DNA of 64,000 bases from Renibacterium sp. (GCA_017419405.1 JAFOLH010000005.1:62001-126000), one strand, 5' to 3'. Shown: positions 29,681 to 39,477, counted from the first letter of the stretch. The notes: generated by a model from the sequence alone, not told the origin. Translations and numbers: made by a program.

Positions 29681-30716
29681 CCGGAGGCGTTTCAGCGGAG
29701 CCCCGCACGATCAGCCGGGTCGGCACCGTGATGGTGCTCGCCGGGCCGGTGTCGCCATCGAGCCGGCGGAACAGCAAATCCGCCGCTGCCGCGCCGATCG
29801 CAGCCGGATCCTGCGCCACCACGGTGATGCCCGGCTGCACGACGTCGGCCAATTCGAAGTCGTCGAAGCAGAGCAAAGCCGGCCACGGCGCCCCCGGTTC
29901 GGCGCCGCTGCGGTTGCGCAAGGCGCGCAGTACCGCGACCGAAGCCCGGCTGTTGGTGCAGAACAACGCGGTGGGCCGATCCGATTCCGGTAAAGCGTCG
30001 GCGGCTTCGAGCCACTGCCCGAGGTCCAGGCCATCGTGGCCATCGCTGTGCTCCAGGACCGGCTCGGCCTGGATGCCGGCCTCCGCCAAAGCCCGGCGGT
30101 AGGCCTCGATTCGCTGCCGGACGCTGTAGAGATTGCTCCCGTCGCTCAAACAGGCGATTTTGCGGTGCCCGTGCGCGATCAAGTGCTGCACGCCGAGCCG
30201 GGCCCCGCCGGCATTGTCGCTCAAGACGGCATCAGCTTTCAGGGCCACGGGCGGGCGATCGACGAAGACCACCGGGGTGCCGGCGCGGATTTCGTCCGCG
30301 AGGTAGCTCTCCTCGGTGCCGTGCGGAGCTGCGACGATCAACCCGTCCACGCGCCGGGCGCACAGCGCCATGATCAGCTCTTTGGCGTGTGCGGCGTCGT
30401 TGCCGGTGGAGGCGGTCATGGACAGTGTTTTGCGGGCGATCGCCTGGGTTTCCACTGCCCGGTTGAGGGTGGAGAAGAACGGGTCGGCGACGTCGTCCAA
30501 GACCACGCCGATGCTTGCCGCGATGCCTTGACGCAGCAACCTGGCACTGTCGTTGCGGCGGAAGGAGAGATCGGCGATGGCCTGGTCGACCAGGATCCGG
30601 GTTTTTTCACTGACTTTGGCATCCCCGTTGACTACGCGGGAGACGGTGGCCAAGCCGACGCCGGCACGCGCTGCGACGTCTTTCATCGTGGCTCTGGAAG
30701 CGGCGGCCTGGTTCAT
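29664..30716 (-). CDS. LacI-family regulator, probable controller of the GH92 gene
   Basis: A 350-residue LacI/PurR-type regulator. The HTH and hinge are TMKDVAARAGVGLATVSRVVNGDAKVSEKTR (residues 10-40), followed by a periplasmic-binding-like effector domain (IGVVLDDVADPFFSTLNRAVE; DGLIVAAPHGTEESYL; GARLGVQHLIAHGHRKIACLS). It diverges from the GH92 mannosidase gene, and two near-palindromic sites with the LacI-type core GGAAACGTT lie between them, so it probably represses that gene until a mannose-derived inducer appears. Confidence 0.93.
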   Translation of the reverse strand: MNQAAASRATMKDVAARAGVGLATVSRVVNGDAKVSEKTRILVDQAIADLSFRRNDSARLLRQGIAASIGVVLDDVADPFFSTLNRAVETQAIARKTLSMTASTGNDAAHAKELIMALCARRVDGLIVAAPHGTEESYLADEIRAGTPVVFVDRPPVALKADAVLSDNAGGARLGVQHLIAHGHRKIACLSDGSNLYSVRQRIEAYRRALAEAGIQAEPVLEHSDGHDGLDLGQWLEAADALPESDRPTALFCTNSRASVAVLRALRNRSGAEPGAPWPALLCFDDFELADVVQPGITVVAQDPAAIGAAAADLLFRRLDGDTGPASTITVPTRLIVRGSAETPPVSGRR

Positions 30717-30740
30717 GCTGGCTCCTGTCCGGTGCGATTC

Positions 30741-30762
30741 TTCTTGGAAACGTTACCAAGAA
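30741..30762. promoter_or_regulatory. LacI-type operator near the regulator start
   Basis: The core CTTGGAAACGTTACCAAG is a palindrome with one mismatched pair, 25 bp upstream of the LacI-family start codon. It fits autoregulation by the adjacent LacI protein. Confidence 0.7.
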
Positions 30763-30846
30763 TGCTCGGCGGCCGCGCTCCGGACCTGGTCCAATCGGCT
30801 TCCGGACTCTTGACGGACGCACAGGGAAAACGTAGCCTCGTCAAAT

Positions 30847-30860
30847 TGGAAACGTTTTCA
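30847..30860. promoter_or_regulatory. LacI-type operator near the GH92 start
   Basis: TGGAAACGTTTTCA is a near-palindrome sharing TGGAAACGTT with the other operator, about 50 bp upstream of the GH92 ribosome site, where it would overlap or follow the promoter. Confidence 0.65.
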
Positions 30861-30908
30861 TCGATCTAGCCGGTCGATTTGAACCCTGTTACGTCAAGGA
30901 GGACGTCC

Positions 30909-33900
30909 GTGATCCGCATCCCCCGGCCGCACACTGGATTGAGATTTCCCGCGATGATCGCGCTGGGCACGGTCTGCGCACTATTGTTCTCCGGTATGAA
31001 CGTGATCCCGGCCCGGGCTGCTCCGGGTTCCACCGACTTCACCAGTTCCTTCGAAGACTCCGAACCGGTCAAGCCGGCGAAGAGCACCCCGGAGACCGGA
31101 GCAGACGGCAAACCGGTCGGCTCCGGGGTATCCGGCGCCGGCAACACCGATCTGGCGCTCAAGGACAGCATCTTGGATTCGGTGCGCAACGTCAGTGCGA
31201 GCGGGGAGAATCCGCCCAATGAAGTGGCCGGCAATCTCAAGGACGGTTCCGCGGGCACCAAGTGGCTGGTCTTCAGCGACACCGGATGGGCGCAGTACCA
31301 GCTGGATGCGGCGCATACCGTGAAGAGCTACTCCTTGACCAGCGGCGGAGATGCGCCGTTGCGGGATCCGGTGGACTGGGATCTCCAGGGTTCCGCCGAC
31401 GGCCAAGCCTGGACCACGGTGGACAGCCAACGCGGCCAGTCCTTTGCCGACCGCGGCTTGAAAAAGCTCTACCCGGTCGCGGTACCGGGCAGTTACCAGT
31501 ACTACCGGCTTTCGGTGACCAAGACCGGAAACTCCGGAATCCTGCAGTTGGCGGATTGGGACCTTGCCAGTGCGGATTTGCCGGTTCCGGAGCCCGGAAC
31601 CAGCAAGACCATGGACACCGCGGTGGGCAATGGGCCGGGCAGCGGCTACAACGTCAAGTCCAATGCCGGTTTCACCGGAGTCCGGGCGCTGAAGTACGGC
31701 GGCACCAAAACCCAGGCCGGACGGGCCTTTGCACTGAACAAGCTGTTCGACGTCAACCTGCCGGTGTTGCCGGGAAGCCGCTTGAGCTACAAGATCATCC
31801 CGGGCGCCGACTACACGGACTACCTCGCCACGTACGCCGCCGTGGACCTGCACTTCACCGACGGCAGTTACCTTTCGGAGCTCTCTCCGGTGGATCAGAA
31901 CGGCGTGCCGCTCACCGCAGCGGGCCAAGGCGGGGGCAAGATCCTCTTCGCCGCACAGTGGAATTATGTGCTCAGCGAGATCGGGGCCGTCGCGGCAGGG
32001 AAGACCATTGACCGGATCCTGCTGCGCTTCGACAACACGGCGGCTCCGGCGCAGAGTGTCTTCAGCGGGTGGATCGACGACCTGAAGATCGAGGGCACTC
32101 CGAACCGGATCGACGGCTCGTCCAAAACGAACTTCGTGGACACCCGCCGGGGCAGCAATTCCTCCGGATCGTTCTCCCGCGGCAACAACTTGCCGATCAC
32201 CGCAGTGCCCAATGGCTTCAACTTCCTGGCCCCGGTGACCAACGCCAGTGTTTCCAACTGGGAGTACGACTACCAGTCCGCCAACAATGCCTCGAATCAG
32301 CCCACCCTGCAGGGCTTGGCGGTCTCGCACATACCCAGCCCGTGGATGGGTGACCGGAACCAGTTCTCCGTGATGCCGGCGGCCACCGCGACGCCGAGTG
32401 CCAGCAAATCGGCACGGGCGCTCGCCTTTTCGCACGATCAGGAAACTGCGCAGCCGGATTATTACCGGGTGCAGCTGGCCGGCGGCGTCAAAGCCGAGAT
32501 GACCGCGAGCGACCACGGTGCGCTGATGCGTTTCGGTTTCGAGGGCGCGCAGCGCAGCCTGGTCTTCGATTCGCCCAAGGGCGGTGCCCGGTTCAGTTTC
32601 GACGGCAGCACGGTCACCGGGACGGTTCCGGCGCAAGGTGGCTCCGGACAAGGCGACATGTACCTGTACGGCAGCTTCGACACGGTGCCGAGCAGCACGC
32701 TGAGTGCCCCGGCGGCCGCGGTCTTCGCCGGGTCGGCACCGGCCGGCGGCACGGTCACTTTGCGGTTCGCGACGTCGTTCATCGACCAGGCCCAGGCGCG
32801 GCGGAACTTCGATCTGGAAGTCGGCGGCCGCAGCTTCGAGGAAGTCCGCGCCGCCGCGCGGGAGCTGTGGAACGCCCGGCTCGGGGTGATCGACGTCGAG
32901 GGCGCCAACGACTCCCAGCAGACCACCTTGTACTCCAATCTGTACCGGCTGAATCTGTACCCGAATTCCGGTTTCGAAAACACCGGAACCGCAGCCGCGC
33001 CGAAATACCAGTACCGCAGCCCGGTTTCCCAGGATCCGGCCACCGGACAAGGCCGGATCGTGGACGGCAAGATCTATGTCAACAACGGATTCTGGGACAC
33101 CTACCGCACTGCGTGGCCGGCCTATTCCTTGCTGTATCCGGAAAAGGCCGCAGAATTGGCCGACGGCTTCGTGCAGCAATACCGGGACGGCGGTTGGATC
33201 GCGCGCTGGTCTTCGCCCGGTTACGCCGATCTGATGACCGGGACCAGCTCGGACGTCTCCTTCGCCGACGCGTATCTCAAGGGAGTGCCGCTGCCGGACC
33301 CGCTCGGCGCCTACGATGCCGCGGTGCGCAACGCGACCGTGCCCTCGATAGGAAATTCCGCGGTCGGCCGCAAAGGCCTGACCACTTCGGTGTTCACCGG
33401 CTATACCAGCAGCAGTACCGGGGAAAGCGTCTCCTGGGGGCTCGAAGGCTTCATCAACGATTTCGGCTTGGGCAATATGGCGGCGAAACTGGCCGCGGAC
33501 CCGGCGACCCCGGACGCCAGACGGGCGCAGCTCAAGGAAGACTCGGCTTACTACCTCAACCGGGCCCAGTACTACGTGAACATGTTCGATGCCGAGCAGG
33601 GCTTCTTCAACGGGCGCAGCCCGGGCGGCGAGTTCCAAGCCGGCTTGGATCCGGAATCCTGGGGCGGTCTGTTCACTGAGACCGACGGTTGGAACTTCGC
33701 CTTCCACGCTCCACAGGACGGCCGGGGGCTGGCCGCGCTCTACGGCGGTCCGAAAGGCTTGGAGAACAAGCTCGATGCCTTTTTCGCGACGCCGGAAAAC
33801 GCGGACAAGCCCGGCGGCTACGGCGGAGTGATCCACGAAATGGTCGAGGCCAGAGCGGTCCGGATGGGCCAATTGGGCATGTCCAACCAGCCTTCGCACC

Positions 33901-36761
33901 ATATTCCGTACATCTACAACTATGCCGGCGCGCCGGCCAAGACCCAGGCCGTGGTGCGCGAGATCCAGCGCCGGCTCTTCGTCGGCTCGGAGATCGGCCA
34001 GGGCTACCCGGGCGATGAGGACAATGGCGAAATGAGCTCGTGGAACATCTTCTCCACCCTGGGCTTCTATCCGCTGCAAGTCGGCTCAGCGCATTTTTCG
34101 ATCGGCTCGCCGCAGTTCAGCAAAGCCACGGTGCGTTGGGGCAACGGCAAGACCCTGGTGATCAATGCCCGAAACAACTCCACCAGCAACGTCTATGTGC
34201 AGTCGATGTCGATCAACGGCAAAGCGCATGATTCCACGACCCTGGACCAAAGCGACATCGCGGACGGCGGCAGCATCGATTTCGTGATGGGGCCCAACCC
34301 TTCGAACTGGGGCGCTGCGGCAGAACCGGGTCCGGTTCCGGAGCCGATCATGGACACCACCAAGGATGCGGTGCTGCGCAGCAGCGGCGGCGAGGACCTG
34401 AAAAACCTCAGCGACGACAATTCGGCGAGCCAGGTTTCCTTCTCGGTGCCGGCTCCGGTGATCTCACTGGATTACCCGGCGGGGAAACAAAAGGCGAGCT
34501 TCTACACCCTGACCTCCGGCTCGGCGGCCTCCGGGGCGGATCCGGCGGCCTGGACGCTGGAGGGTTCCAACGACGGCAGCGCCTGGACCGAGCTGGACCG
34601 CCGCCAGGACGTGCGCTTCGACTGGAGATTGCAGACCAAGCCGTTCCAAATCAGCACGCCGACGCCGTTTGCGCACTACCGGCTGAGCATTGCCGCGAGC
34701 AGATCCGGGGACCTGCCAGTGCTCGCCGAGTTGGAGTTGCTGGCCAAGGCCAGTGACGCCGTGCCCGGGGACCTGGCGGTCACTGCGGCGAAGGGAATCA
34801 CCGCGGTCCCCGGCGTGGACAGCAAGCAGCTGCTCGGCACGGTCGGCGGCGGAGCTGCGGCCAACGGTTACACCGCGACGGTCGACTGGGGTGATGGCAC
34901 TGCGGTGACACCGGCAACCGTGGCGGGGACCGGCGTCGTCCGTCCGGTCAGCGCCAGCCACAATTACGCCAAACCCGGCGTGTACCAGGTGACGGTGACC
35001 GCGAGCGACGGCCTGGCCAAGCAGAGTGCGGCCCTTCTGGCCACTGTGGAACTCGCCGATGCTTCCGGCATCGCCAGCGCCTTCGACAAGGTTTGCCTGG
35101 GTGATGACCCGGGCGTGCCTGACCCGGCGGCAGCCAACTGCGATTCGGTGGGATACGCCTTCTCGCGGCAGGCGCTGGCCGCAGCCGGTGTGGTCCAGGG
35201 GGTGCCGAACTCGGTGCAGGTCGACGGGAAGACGTTGGCGTTCACGCTGCCGGCGGTCCCCCCGGGAGCACCGGACAATGCCATGGGCTCCGGTCAGAAA
35301 GTGAAGCTGACGCTGAGCAAAGAAGCGACGGTGTTGTCCTTCATCGGCACCGGAACGCAGGGAAACCAAGACGTTTCGGGGACCGTGGGCTTCACCGACG
35401 GATCCAGCGCGCCGCTGCCGATGCAATTCTCGGATTGGACGCTCGGTGCCACGCCGGATGCGGTGCCGGCCTTCGGCAACACCGTAGTGGCGAAAGCGCC
35501 GTACCGGCTCGCCGGGACTGCCAAGGACGGCGCCATCCCGTTCCTCTTCGCCACCAAGCCCTACCGGATTCCGGACGGCAAAACGGTGGCTTCGGTGACT
35601 TTGCCGCAGCAGGCCGGAGCGGAGCGCGACGGGCGGATCCATGTCTTCGCCGTGGCCACCGACGGCGCCATCGTTCCGCCGCCGGTGCTGCGGGCCGAGC
35701 CGGCCAGTGGGATTTCCGCCGAGCTGGGCGTCGCCGTCGAAGCAACGCTCGGTACGGCATCCGGCGGTTCGCCGGGCCTGAGCGCCGGGCAAGCGGTGCC
35801 GGGCGAATACAGCGCCCGGATCTACTGGGGCGACGGCAGCCCGACCGAGGATGCGGGGTTCGCCCTGCCGGGGCCCGATCTGGTCGCCACGATCACCGCG
35901 CAACACCGCTATTCCGCAACGGGTTCGTTCACCGCTGCGCTGACCGTCTCGGACGCCAACGGTTCGCGCACGGTGCAGATCCCGGTCACGGTCAAGCCGG
36001 CCGCGAAACCGCAGCCGGAGCTGAAGATCGATCCGGCCGGGGCAGTGCGCCCCGGAGCTCCGGTGGCCGTCACCGGCAGCAAGTTCGACGCCGGAGAAAA
36101 GGTGTCGCTCGACTTCGGCAGCGTGGAGTCCGGGTCGGTGCAGCAGCTCTCGGCCGACGCCGATGCCACCGGTTCGGTGGCCTTCCGGCTCACGGTGCCG
36201 CAGGACGCCAAGCCGGGCGTCTACCCGGTGCGCCTGCGCGGGGCATCCAGCCAGATCCCGGTCAGCGGCACGGTGCTGGTGGAGGCGGCCACGCCACCGG
36301 TGAGCTACTCGCCGAACGCACGGCTGGAGCAGAGCTCGGCGGCCCGGGGCGAGACCGTCCGATTCAGCGGGGACAGTTTCGCGCCCGGCGAATTGGTCAG
36401 CATCAGCCTGCACTCCGAGCCCTTGCTGCTGGGCACCGCCCAAGCCGATGCGCACGGCATTCTGACCGGTGAATTCACGGTTCCGGACGCTGCGGCCTTG
36501 GGTGCGCACCAGGTGGTGCTGACCGGCGCCGTATCGAACAAGCCGGTGGCGATCGGCTTCACGGTGGCGGAACAAACGGTGGGTCCGAACCCCGGCGATC
36601 CGGGCGGTTCGGTTCCGCTGCCGGGCTCCGGTGCCGGTGCGCAACCGGACGGGCAATTGAGCGGAACCGGCTTCGACGGCATGCCGTTGGCATTGGCCGG
36701 ATTCGGCGCGCTGTTCGCCGGAGCCGCACTCCTGCTGGGGGTGCGCCGCCGCCGGAGTTAG
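30909..36761 (+). CDS. Secreted, wall-anchored multidomain GH92 alpha-mannosidase
   Basis: A 1950-residue exoenzyme. GTG 30909 is chosen for AAGGAGG 6 nt upstream. Order: signal peptide (cleavage near residue 37), discoidin-like domain (about 83-221), a beta-sandwich (about 235-400), GH92 core (about 405-1130), second discoidin-like domain (about 1145-1285), PKD domain, an unnamed beta domain, second PKD (about 1600-1695), two Ig/IPT-like repeats, then LSGTG (1917-1921), a membrane helix and RRRRS, a sortase-type signal. Putative catalytic residues by comparison with studied GH92 enzymes: acid Glu924 (FTETDGWNF), sugar contacts His976-Glu977 (VIHEM), base pair Asp1036/Asp1038 (GDEDNGEMSSW). 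GH92 enzymes are calcium-dependent inverting exo-mannosidases acting on N-glycans or yeast mannan. Neighbouring LacI gene and operators suggest mannose-linked induction. Confidence 0.93.
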   Translation: MIRIPRPHTGLRFPAMIALGTVCALLFSGMNVIPARAAPGSTDFTSSFEDSEPVKPAKSTPETGADGKPVGSGVSGAGNTDLALKDSILDSVRNVSASGENPPNEVAGNLKDGSAGTKWLVFSDTGWAQYQLDAAHTVKSYSLTSGGDAPLRDPVDWDLQGSADGQAWTTVDSQRGQSFADRGLKKLYPVAVPGSYQYYRLSVTKTGNSGILQLADWDLASADLPVPEPGTSKTMDTAVGNGPGSGYNVKSNAGFTGVRALKYGGTKTQAGRAFALNKLFDVNLPVLPGSRLSYKIIPGADYTDYLATYAAVDLHFTDGSYLSELSPVDQNGVPLTAAGQGGGKILFAAQWNYVLSEIGAVAAGKTIDRILLRFDNTAAPAQSVFSGWIDDLKIEGTPNRIDGSSKTNFVDTRRGSNSSGSFSRGNNLPITAVPNGFNFLAPVTNASVSNWEYDYQSANNASNQPTLQGLAVSHIPSPWMGDRNQFSVMPAATATPSASKSARALAFSHDQETAQPDYYRVQLAGGVKAEMTASDHGALMRFGFEGAQRSLVFDSPKGGARFSFDGSTVTGTVPAQGGSGQGDMYLYGSFDTVPSSTLSAPAAAVFAGSAPAGGTVTLRFATSFIDQAQARRNFDLEVGGRSFEEVRAAARELWNARLGVIDVEGANDSQQTTLYSNLYRLNLYPNSGFENTGTAAAPKYQYRSPVSQDPATGQGRIVDGKIYVNNGFWDTYRTAWPAYSLLYPEKAAELADGFVQQYRDGGWIARWSSPGYADLMTGTSSDVSFADAYLKGVPLPDPLGAYDAAVRNATVPSIGNSAVGRKGLTTSVFTGYTSSSTGESVSWGLEGFINDFGLGNMAAKLAADPATPDARRAQLKEDSAYYLNRAQYYVNMFDAEQGFFNGRSPGGEFQAGLDPESWGGLFTETDGWNFAFHAPQDGRGLAALYGGPKGLENKLDAFFATPENADKPGGYGGVIHEMVEARAVRMGQLGMSNQPSHHIPYIYNYAGAPAKTQAVVREIQRRLFVGSEIGQGYPGDEDNGEMSSWNIFSTLGFYPLQVGSAHFSIGSPQFSKATVRWGNGKTLVINARNNSTSNVYVQSMSINGKAHDSTTLDQSDIADGGSIDFVMGPNPSNWGAAAEPGPVPEPIMDTTKDAVLRSSGGEDLKNLSDDNSASQVSFSVPAPVISLDYPAGKQKASFYTLTSGSAASGADPAAWTLEGSNDGSAWTELDRRQDVRFDWRLQTKPFQISTPTPFAHYRLSIAASRSGDLPVLAELELLAKASDAVPGDLAVTAAKGITAVPGVDSKQLLGTVGGGAAANGYTATVDWGDGTAVTPATVAGTGVVRPVSASHNYAKPGVYQVTVTASDGLAKQSAALLATVELADASGIASAFDKVCLGDDPGVPDPAAANCDSVGYAFSRQALAAAGVVQGVPNSVQVDGKTLAFTLPAVPPGAPDNAMGSGQKVKLTLSKEATVLSFIGTGTQGNQDVSGTVGFTDGSSAPLPMQFSDWTLGATPDAVPAFGNTVVAKAPYRLAGTAKDGAIPFLFATKPYRIPDGKTVASVTLPQQAGAERDGRIHVFAVATDGAIVPPPVLRAEPASGISAELGVAVEATLGTASGGSPGLSAGQAVPGEYSARIYWGDGSPTEDAGFALPGPDLVATITAQHRYSATGSFTAALTVSDANGSRTVQIPVTVKPAAKPQPELKIDPAGAVRPGAPVAVTGSKFDAGEKVSLDFGSVESGSVQQLSADADATGSVAFRLTVPQDAKPGVYPVRLRGASSQIPVSGTVLVEAATPPVSYSPNARLEQSSAARGETVRFSGDSFAPGELVSISLHSEPLLLGTAQADAHGILTGEFTVPDAAALGAHQVVLTGAVSNKPVAIGFTVAEQTVGPNPGDPGGSVPLPGSGAGAQPDGQLSGTGFDGMPLALAGFGALFAGAALLLGVRRRRS

Positions 36762-36803
36762 CCCGGCCGGAAACCGCACGGCAGCGGCGACACGATGTTG
36801 CTG

Positions 36804-36828
36804 CTGCACTAGTGGCAGACTAGTGCAG
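36804..36828. promoter_or_regulatory. Perfect inverted repeat over the ABC-F promoter/start
   Basis: CTGCACTAGT and ACTAGTGCAG flank GGCAG; the right arm ends on the first base of the GTG start codon. No Shine-Dalgarno is present, and CAGACT (36816-36821) lies 6 nt before the GTG, the spacing of a leaderless -10. The repeat would thus overlap the promoter and start site, a position suited to repression or RNA control. Confidence 0.55.
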
Positions 36829-38510
36829 TGGCACACATCGACGTCGCGAACATCGACTTCTTCCTTCCGGACGGCAGGCAGCTGCTCAACTCCGTCTCCT
36901 TCCGGGTCGGAGACGGCATCAAGAGCGCCCTGATCGGGCCCAACGGCACCGGGAAGACCACGCTGCTGCGGATCATCGCCGGCGATCTCAAGGCCGACGA
37001 CGGTGCGATCACCTACAGCGGCAGCATCGGCGTGATGCGCCAGTTCATCGGCCAAGTCCGGGATCAGTCGACGGTGCGCGACTTGCTGCTCGCCGTGGCG
37101 CCGAAGGCGGTCAATGCCGCCGGCTTGGCGGTCGACGCCGCCGAGTTGGCGATGCTGGAGGACGACTCCGAAGCGGTGCAGATGAAGTATGCACAAGCGC
37201 TCGCGGACTGGGGAGATGCCGGTGGTTACGAGATCGAGACCACTTGGGACGAAGTGACCATGGCGGCGATGGGCGTGCCCTTCGAACGCGCCCAATACCG
37301 GGCGGCGGCTACGCTCAGCGGCGGTGAGCAGAAGCGATTGGTTTTGGAAGCCCTATTCCGCGGTCCGGACCAGATCCTGCTCCTGGACGAACCGGACAAC
37401 TACCTCGACGTGCCCGGCAAGCGGTGGCTGGAGGCCACCTTGAACGCTTCAGCCAAGTCGGTGCTGTTCGTCAGCCACGACCGGGAGCTGCTCGCGAATG
37501 GCGCCGATCGGATCATTACCTTGGAACCGGGCGCCTCCGGCGCGAATTCTTGGACGCACGGCGGCGGCTTCGGCAGCTACAAGCAGGCCCGGGACGATCG
37601 CAATGCCCGTTTCGAAGAGCTTTTGCGGCGTTGGGACGAGCAGCACGCCCAGCTGCGCGAGTTGGTGCAACGCTTGAAGGTCAAGGCTTCGGTCAACGAC
37701 GGGTTCACTTCCCGTTACCGGGCGGCGCAGACCAGGTTGCAGAAATTCGAGGAGGCCGGTCCGCCGCAGGCGATTCCGATCGAGCAGAACGTGAAGATGC
37801 GGCTGCGCGGCGGCCGGACCGGCAAACGCGCAGTGGTGGCCACGAAGCTCGAGCTGACCGGATTGATGAAGCCGTTCGACGCCGAAATCTGGTTCGGTGA
37901 CCGGGTGGCGATTCTGGGCTCGAACGGCTCCGGCAAATCGCACTTCCTGCGGCTGCTGGCGGCTGGCGGAACCGATCCGGAGCGGGAACACCTTCCAGTC
38001 TCCGAAGTGGTGATCGCCGAGGTTCCGCATACCGGAACGGTGAAGCTCGGCGCCCGGATCCGGCCCGGATTCTTCGCGCAGACGCACGTCCGCCCGGATT
38101 TGCAGGCGCGTACCCTGCTGGAAATCCTGCACCGCGGCGACGAGCACCGGGATGGGCTCTCGCAGGAGCCGGCGGCCCGCGCCCTGGACCGTTACGGATT
38201 GGCCAAACAGGCCGAGCAGACGTTCGATTCGCTCTCCGGCGGGCAGCAAGCCCGGTTGCAGATTCTGCTTTTGGAACTTTCCGGAGCCACGTTGCTGCTG
38301 CTGGACGAGCCCACGGACAACTTGGACTTGCATTCGGCGGAAGCCTTGGAACAGGGCATCGACGCATTCGAGGGCACGGTTTTGGCGGTGACCCACGACC
38401 GCTGGTTCGCCCGGTCCTTCGACCGGTTCTTCGTGTTCGGCTCCGAGGGCAAAGTCTACGAATCGGATGCGCCGGTCTGGGACGAATCCCGGGTGGTCCG
38501 CAAGCGCTGA
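36828..38510 (+). CDS. ABC-F family ATPase
   Basis: A 560-residue soluble protein with two ABC ATPase domains and no membrane helices. Domain 1: Walker A GPNGTGKTTLL, signature LSGGEQKRL, Walker B ILLLDEPDNYLD. A charged linker (about 255-335; arginine/glutamine-rich coiled coil) joins domain 2: GSNGSGKSHFL, LSGGQQARL, LLLLDEPTDNLDLHSAEAL. ABC-F proteins act on the ribosome as translation factors; some protect against antibiotics. This one resembles widespread actinobacterial housekeeping members; no resistance role can be read from sequence. The GTG start has no ribosome site and overlaps the inverted repeat. Confidence 0.92.
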   Translation: MAHIDVANIDFFLPDGRQLLNSVSFRVGDGIKSALIGPNGTGKTTLLRIIAGDLKADDGAITYSGSIGVMRQFIGQVRDQSTVRDLLLAVAPKAVNAAGLAVDAAELAMLEDDSEAVQMKYAQALADWGDAGGYEIETTWDEVTMAAMGVPFERAQYRAAATLSGGEQKRLVLEALFRGPDQILLLDEPDNYLDVPGKRWLEATLNASAKSVLFVSHDRELLANGADRIITLEPGASGANSWTHGGGFGSYKQARDDRNARFEELLRRWDEQHAQLRELVQRLKVKASVNDGFTSRYRAAQTRLQKFEEAGPPQAIPIEQNVKMRLRGGRTGKRAVVATKLELTGLMKPFDAEIWFGDRVAILGSNGSGKSHFLRLLAAGGTDPEREHLPVSEVVIAEVPHTGTVKLGARIRPGFFAQTHVRPDLQARTLLEILHRGDEHRDGLSQEPAARALDRYGLAKQAEQTFDSLSGGQQARLQILLLELSGATLLLLDEPTDNLDLHSAEALEQGIDAFEGTVLAVTHDRWFARSFDRFFVFGSEGKVYESDAPVWDESRVVRKR

Positions 38511-38721
38511 ACCGCGGTTAGTGGCCATGGCGGTAGCCGGGTGTCTTGTTGGGATGCATTTTCAGCTCCGTGATGCATGTTCTGCCGTCGAAACGGTACC
38601 CCTGTGCTGAAGATGCATCTTGATGGGCGTGGTGGTCCAGGGGCATCGCCGAACCAAATTAGACGATCATAAAGTGAACACAGGTTGTATTCATTTGATC
38701 AACAACTGCTATCGTTTGGAC

Positions 38722-39477
38722 ATGACTGCTGACGAGCGGCACCGGTTGATGACCGAAATGCTGCAGCACCAAGAGCGCATCGAAGTGGACGAATTCGCGG
38801 CGCGCTGCGCGACTTCGGCCGCCACCATCCGGCGTGACCTGGACCTGTTGGAACAGCGCGGGGTGCTGCGCCGGGTCCATGGTGCTGCGGTCTCCTTGGT
38901 GCTGGGCGGCTACGAACCGGGGTATGCCCAGCGGGTACTGGAGAATCGCTGGTCCAAGGCCGCGTTGGCGCAGAAAGTCGACGGACTGGTCCAGGATCGC
39001 GAGTTCGTGTTCTTGGACAGCGGAAGCACTGCGACCCAGATCGCCTCGGTGCTCCAGCAGCGCCTGCTGACCGTCTTCCCGGCCAGTCTGCATGCCGTCA
39101 ATGAACTCATCGGCGGCCGGAGCCGGATCATTGTGCCCGGCGGCGACCTGAGTGAAGGCGAAATGGCGTTCCAGGGGCCGATGGCGGAGCGCAATATCGC
39201 TGCCTTGCGTTTCGACACCGCGATCATCACGCCCTGCGCCTTCGATCTGAGCACCGGAATCATGGCCTACGACCTGGCTGATGCGGCGATCAAAAGAGCC
39301 GCGATCGCTTCTGCCAAGCGGGTGATCGTGGTCTGCGACCAGAGCAAATGGGAGCGGCATGCGCCGGCCGTGGTGGCCGGACCGGACCAGGTCGACCAGG
39401 TGGTCACCGACCACGAATTTTCCCAACCCGAAATCGCGGCGGCCCGCGCTGCCCATGTGGAGGTGACGTCGCTGTGA
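38722..39477 (+). CDS. DeoR-family transcriptional regulator
   Basis: A 251-residue regulator: N-terminal HTH (MTEMLQHQERIEVDEFAARCATSAATIRRDLDLLEQRG) and the DeoR sugar-phosphate sensor domain (DSGSTATQIASVL; IIVPGGDLSEGEMAFQGPMAERNI; VVCDQSKWERHAPA). It is probably de-repressed by a phosphorylated sugar. ATG 38722 is supported by TATCGT 6 nt upstream, a leaderless pattern. The upstream region has three GATGCAT copies (about 38554, 38571 and 38611), possible operator units. Its stop overlaps the MFS gene start (GTGA), so the two form an operon. Confidence 0.9.
   Translation: MTADERHRLMTEMLQHQERIEVDEFAARCATSAATIRRDLDLLEQRGVLRRVHGAAVSLVLGGYEPGYAQRVLENRWSKAALAQKVDGLVQDREFVFLDSGSTATQIASVLQQRLLTVFPASLHAVNELIGGRSRIIVPGGDLSEGEMAFQGPMAERNIAALRFDTAIITPCAFDLSTGIMAYDLADAAIKRAAIASAKRVIVVCDQSKWERHAPAVVAGPDQVDQVVTDHEFSQPEIAAARAAHVEVTSL

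Noticed and set aside
33879-33902. Gln994 in SNQPSHH of the GH92 enzyme read as loss of the catalytic acid
   Set aside because: By spacing to the GDED base pair, the general acid corresponds to Glu924 in FTETDGWNF, which is present; the NQPSHH segment is a different loop, so there is no evidence for a phosphodiester-cleaving variant.
30981-37295. Two very long antisense open frames (1032 and 943 codons) opposite the GH92 gene
   Set aside because: Same GC-bias shadow effect; the forward frame encodes a clear signal peptide, GH92 motifs and sorting signal.
36828-38510. ABC-F protein as an antibiotic-resistance determinant
   Set aside because: Sequence alone does not separate resistance ABC-F proteins from housekeeping ones; neighbours give no resistance context.
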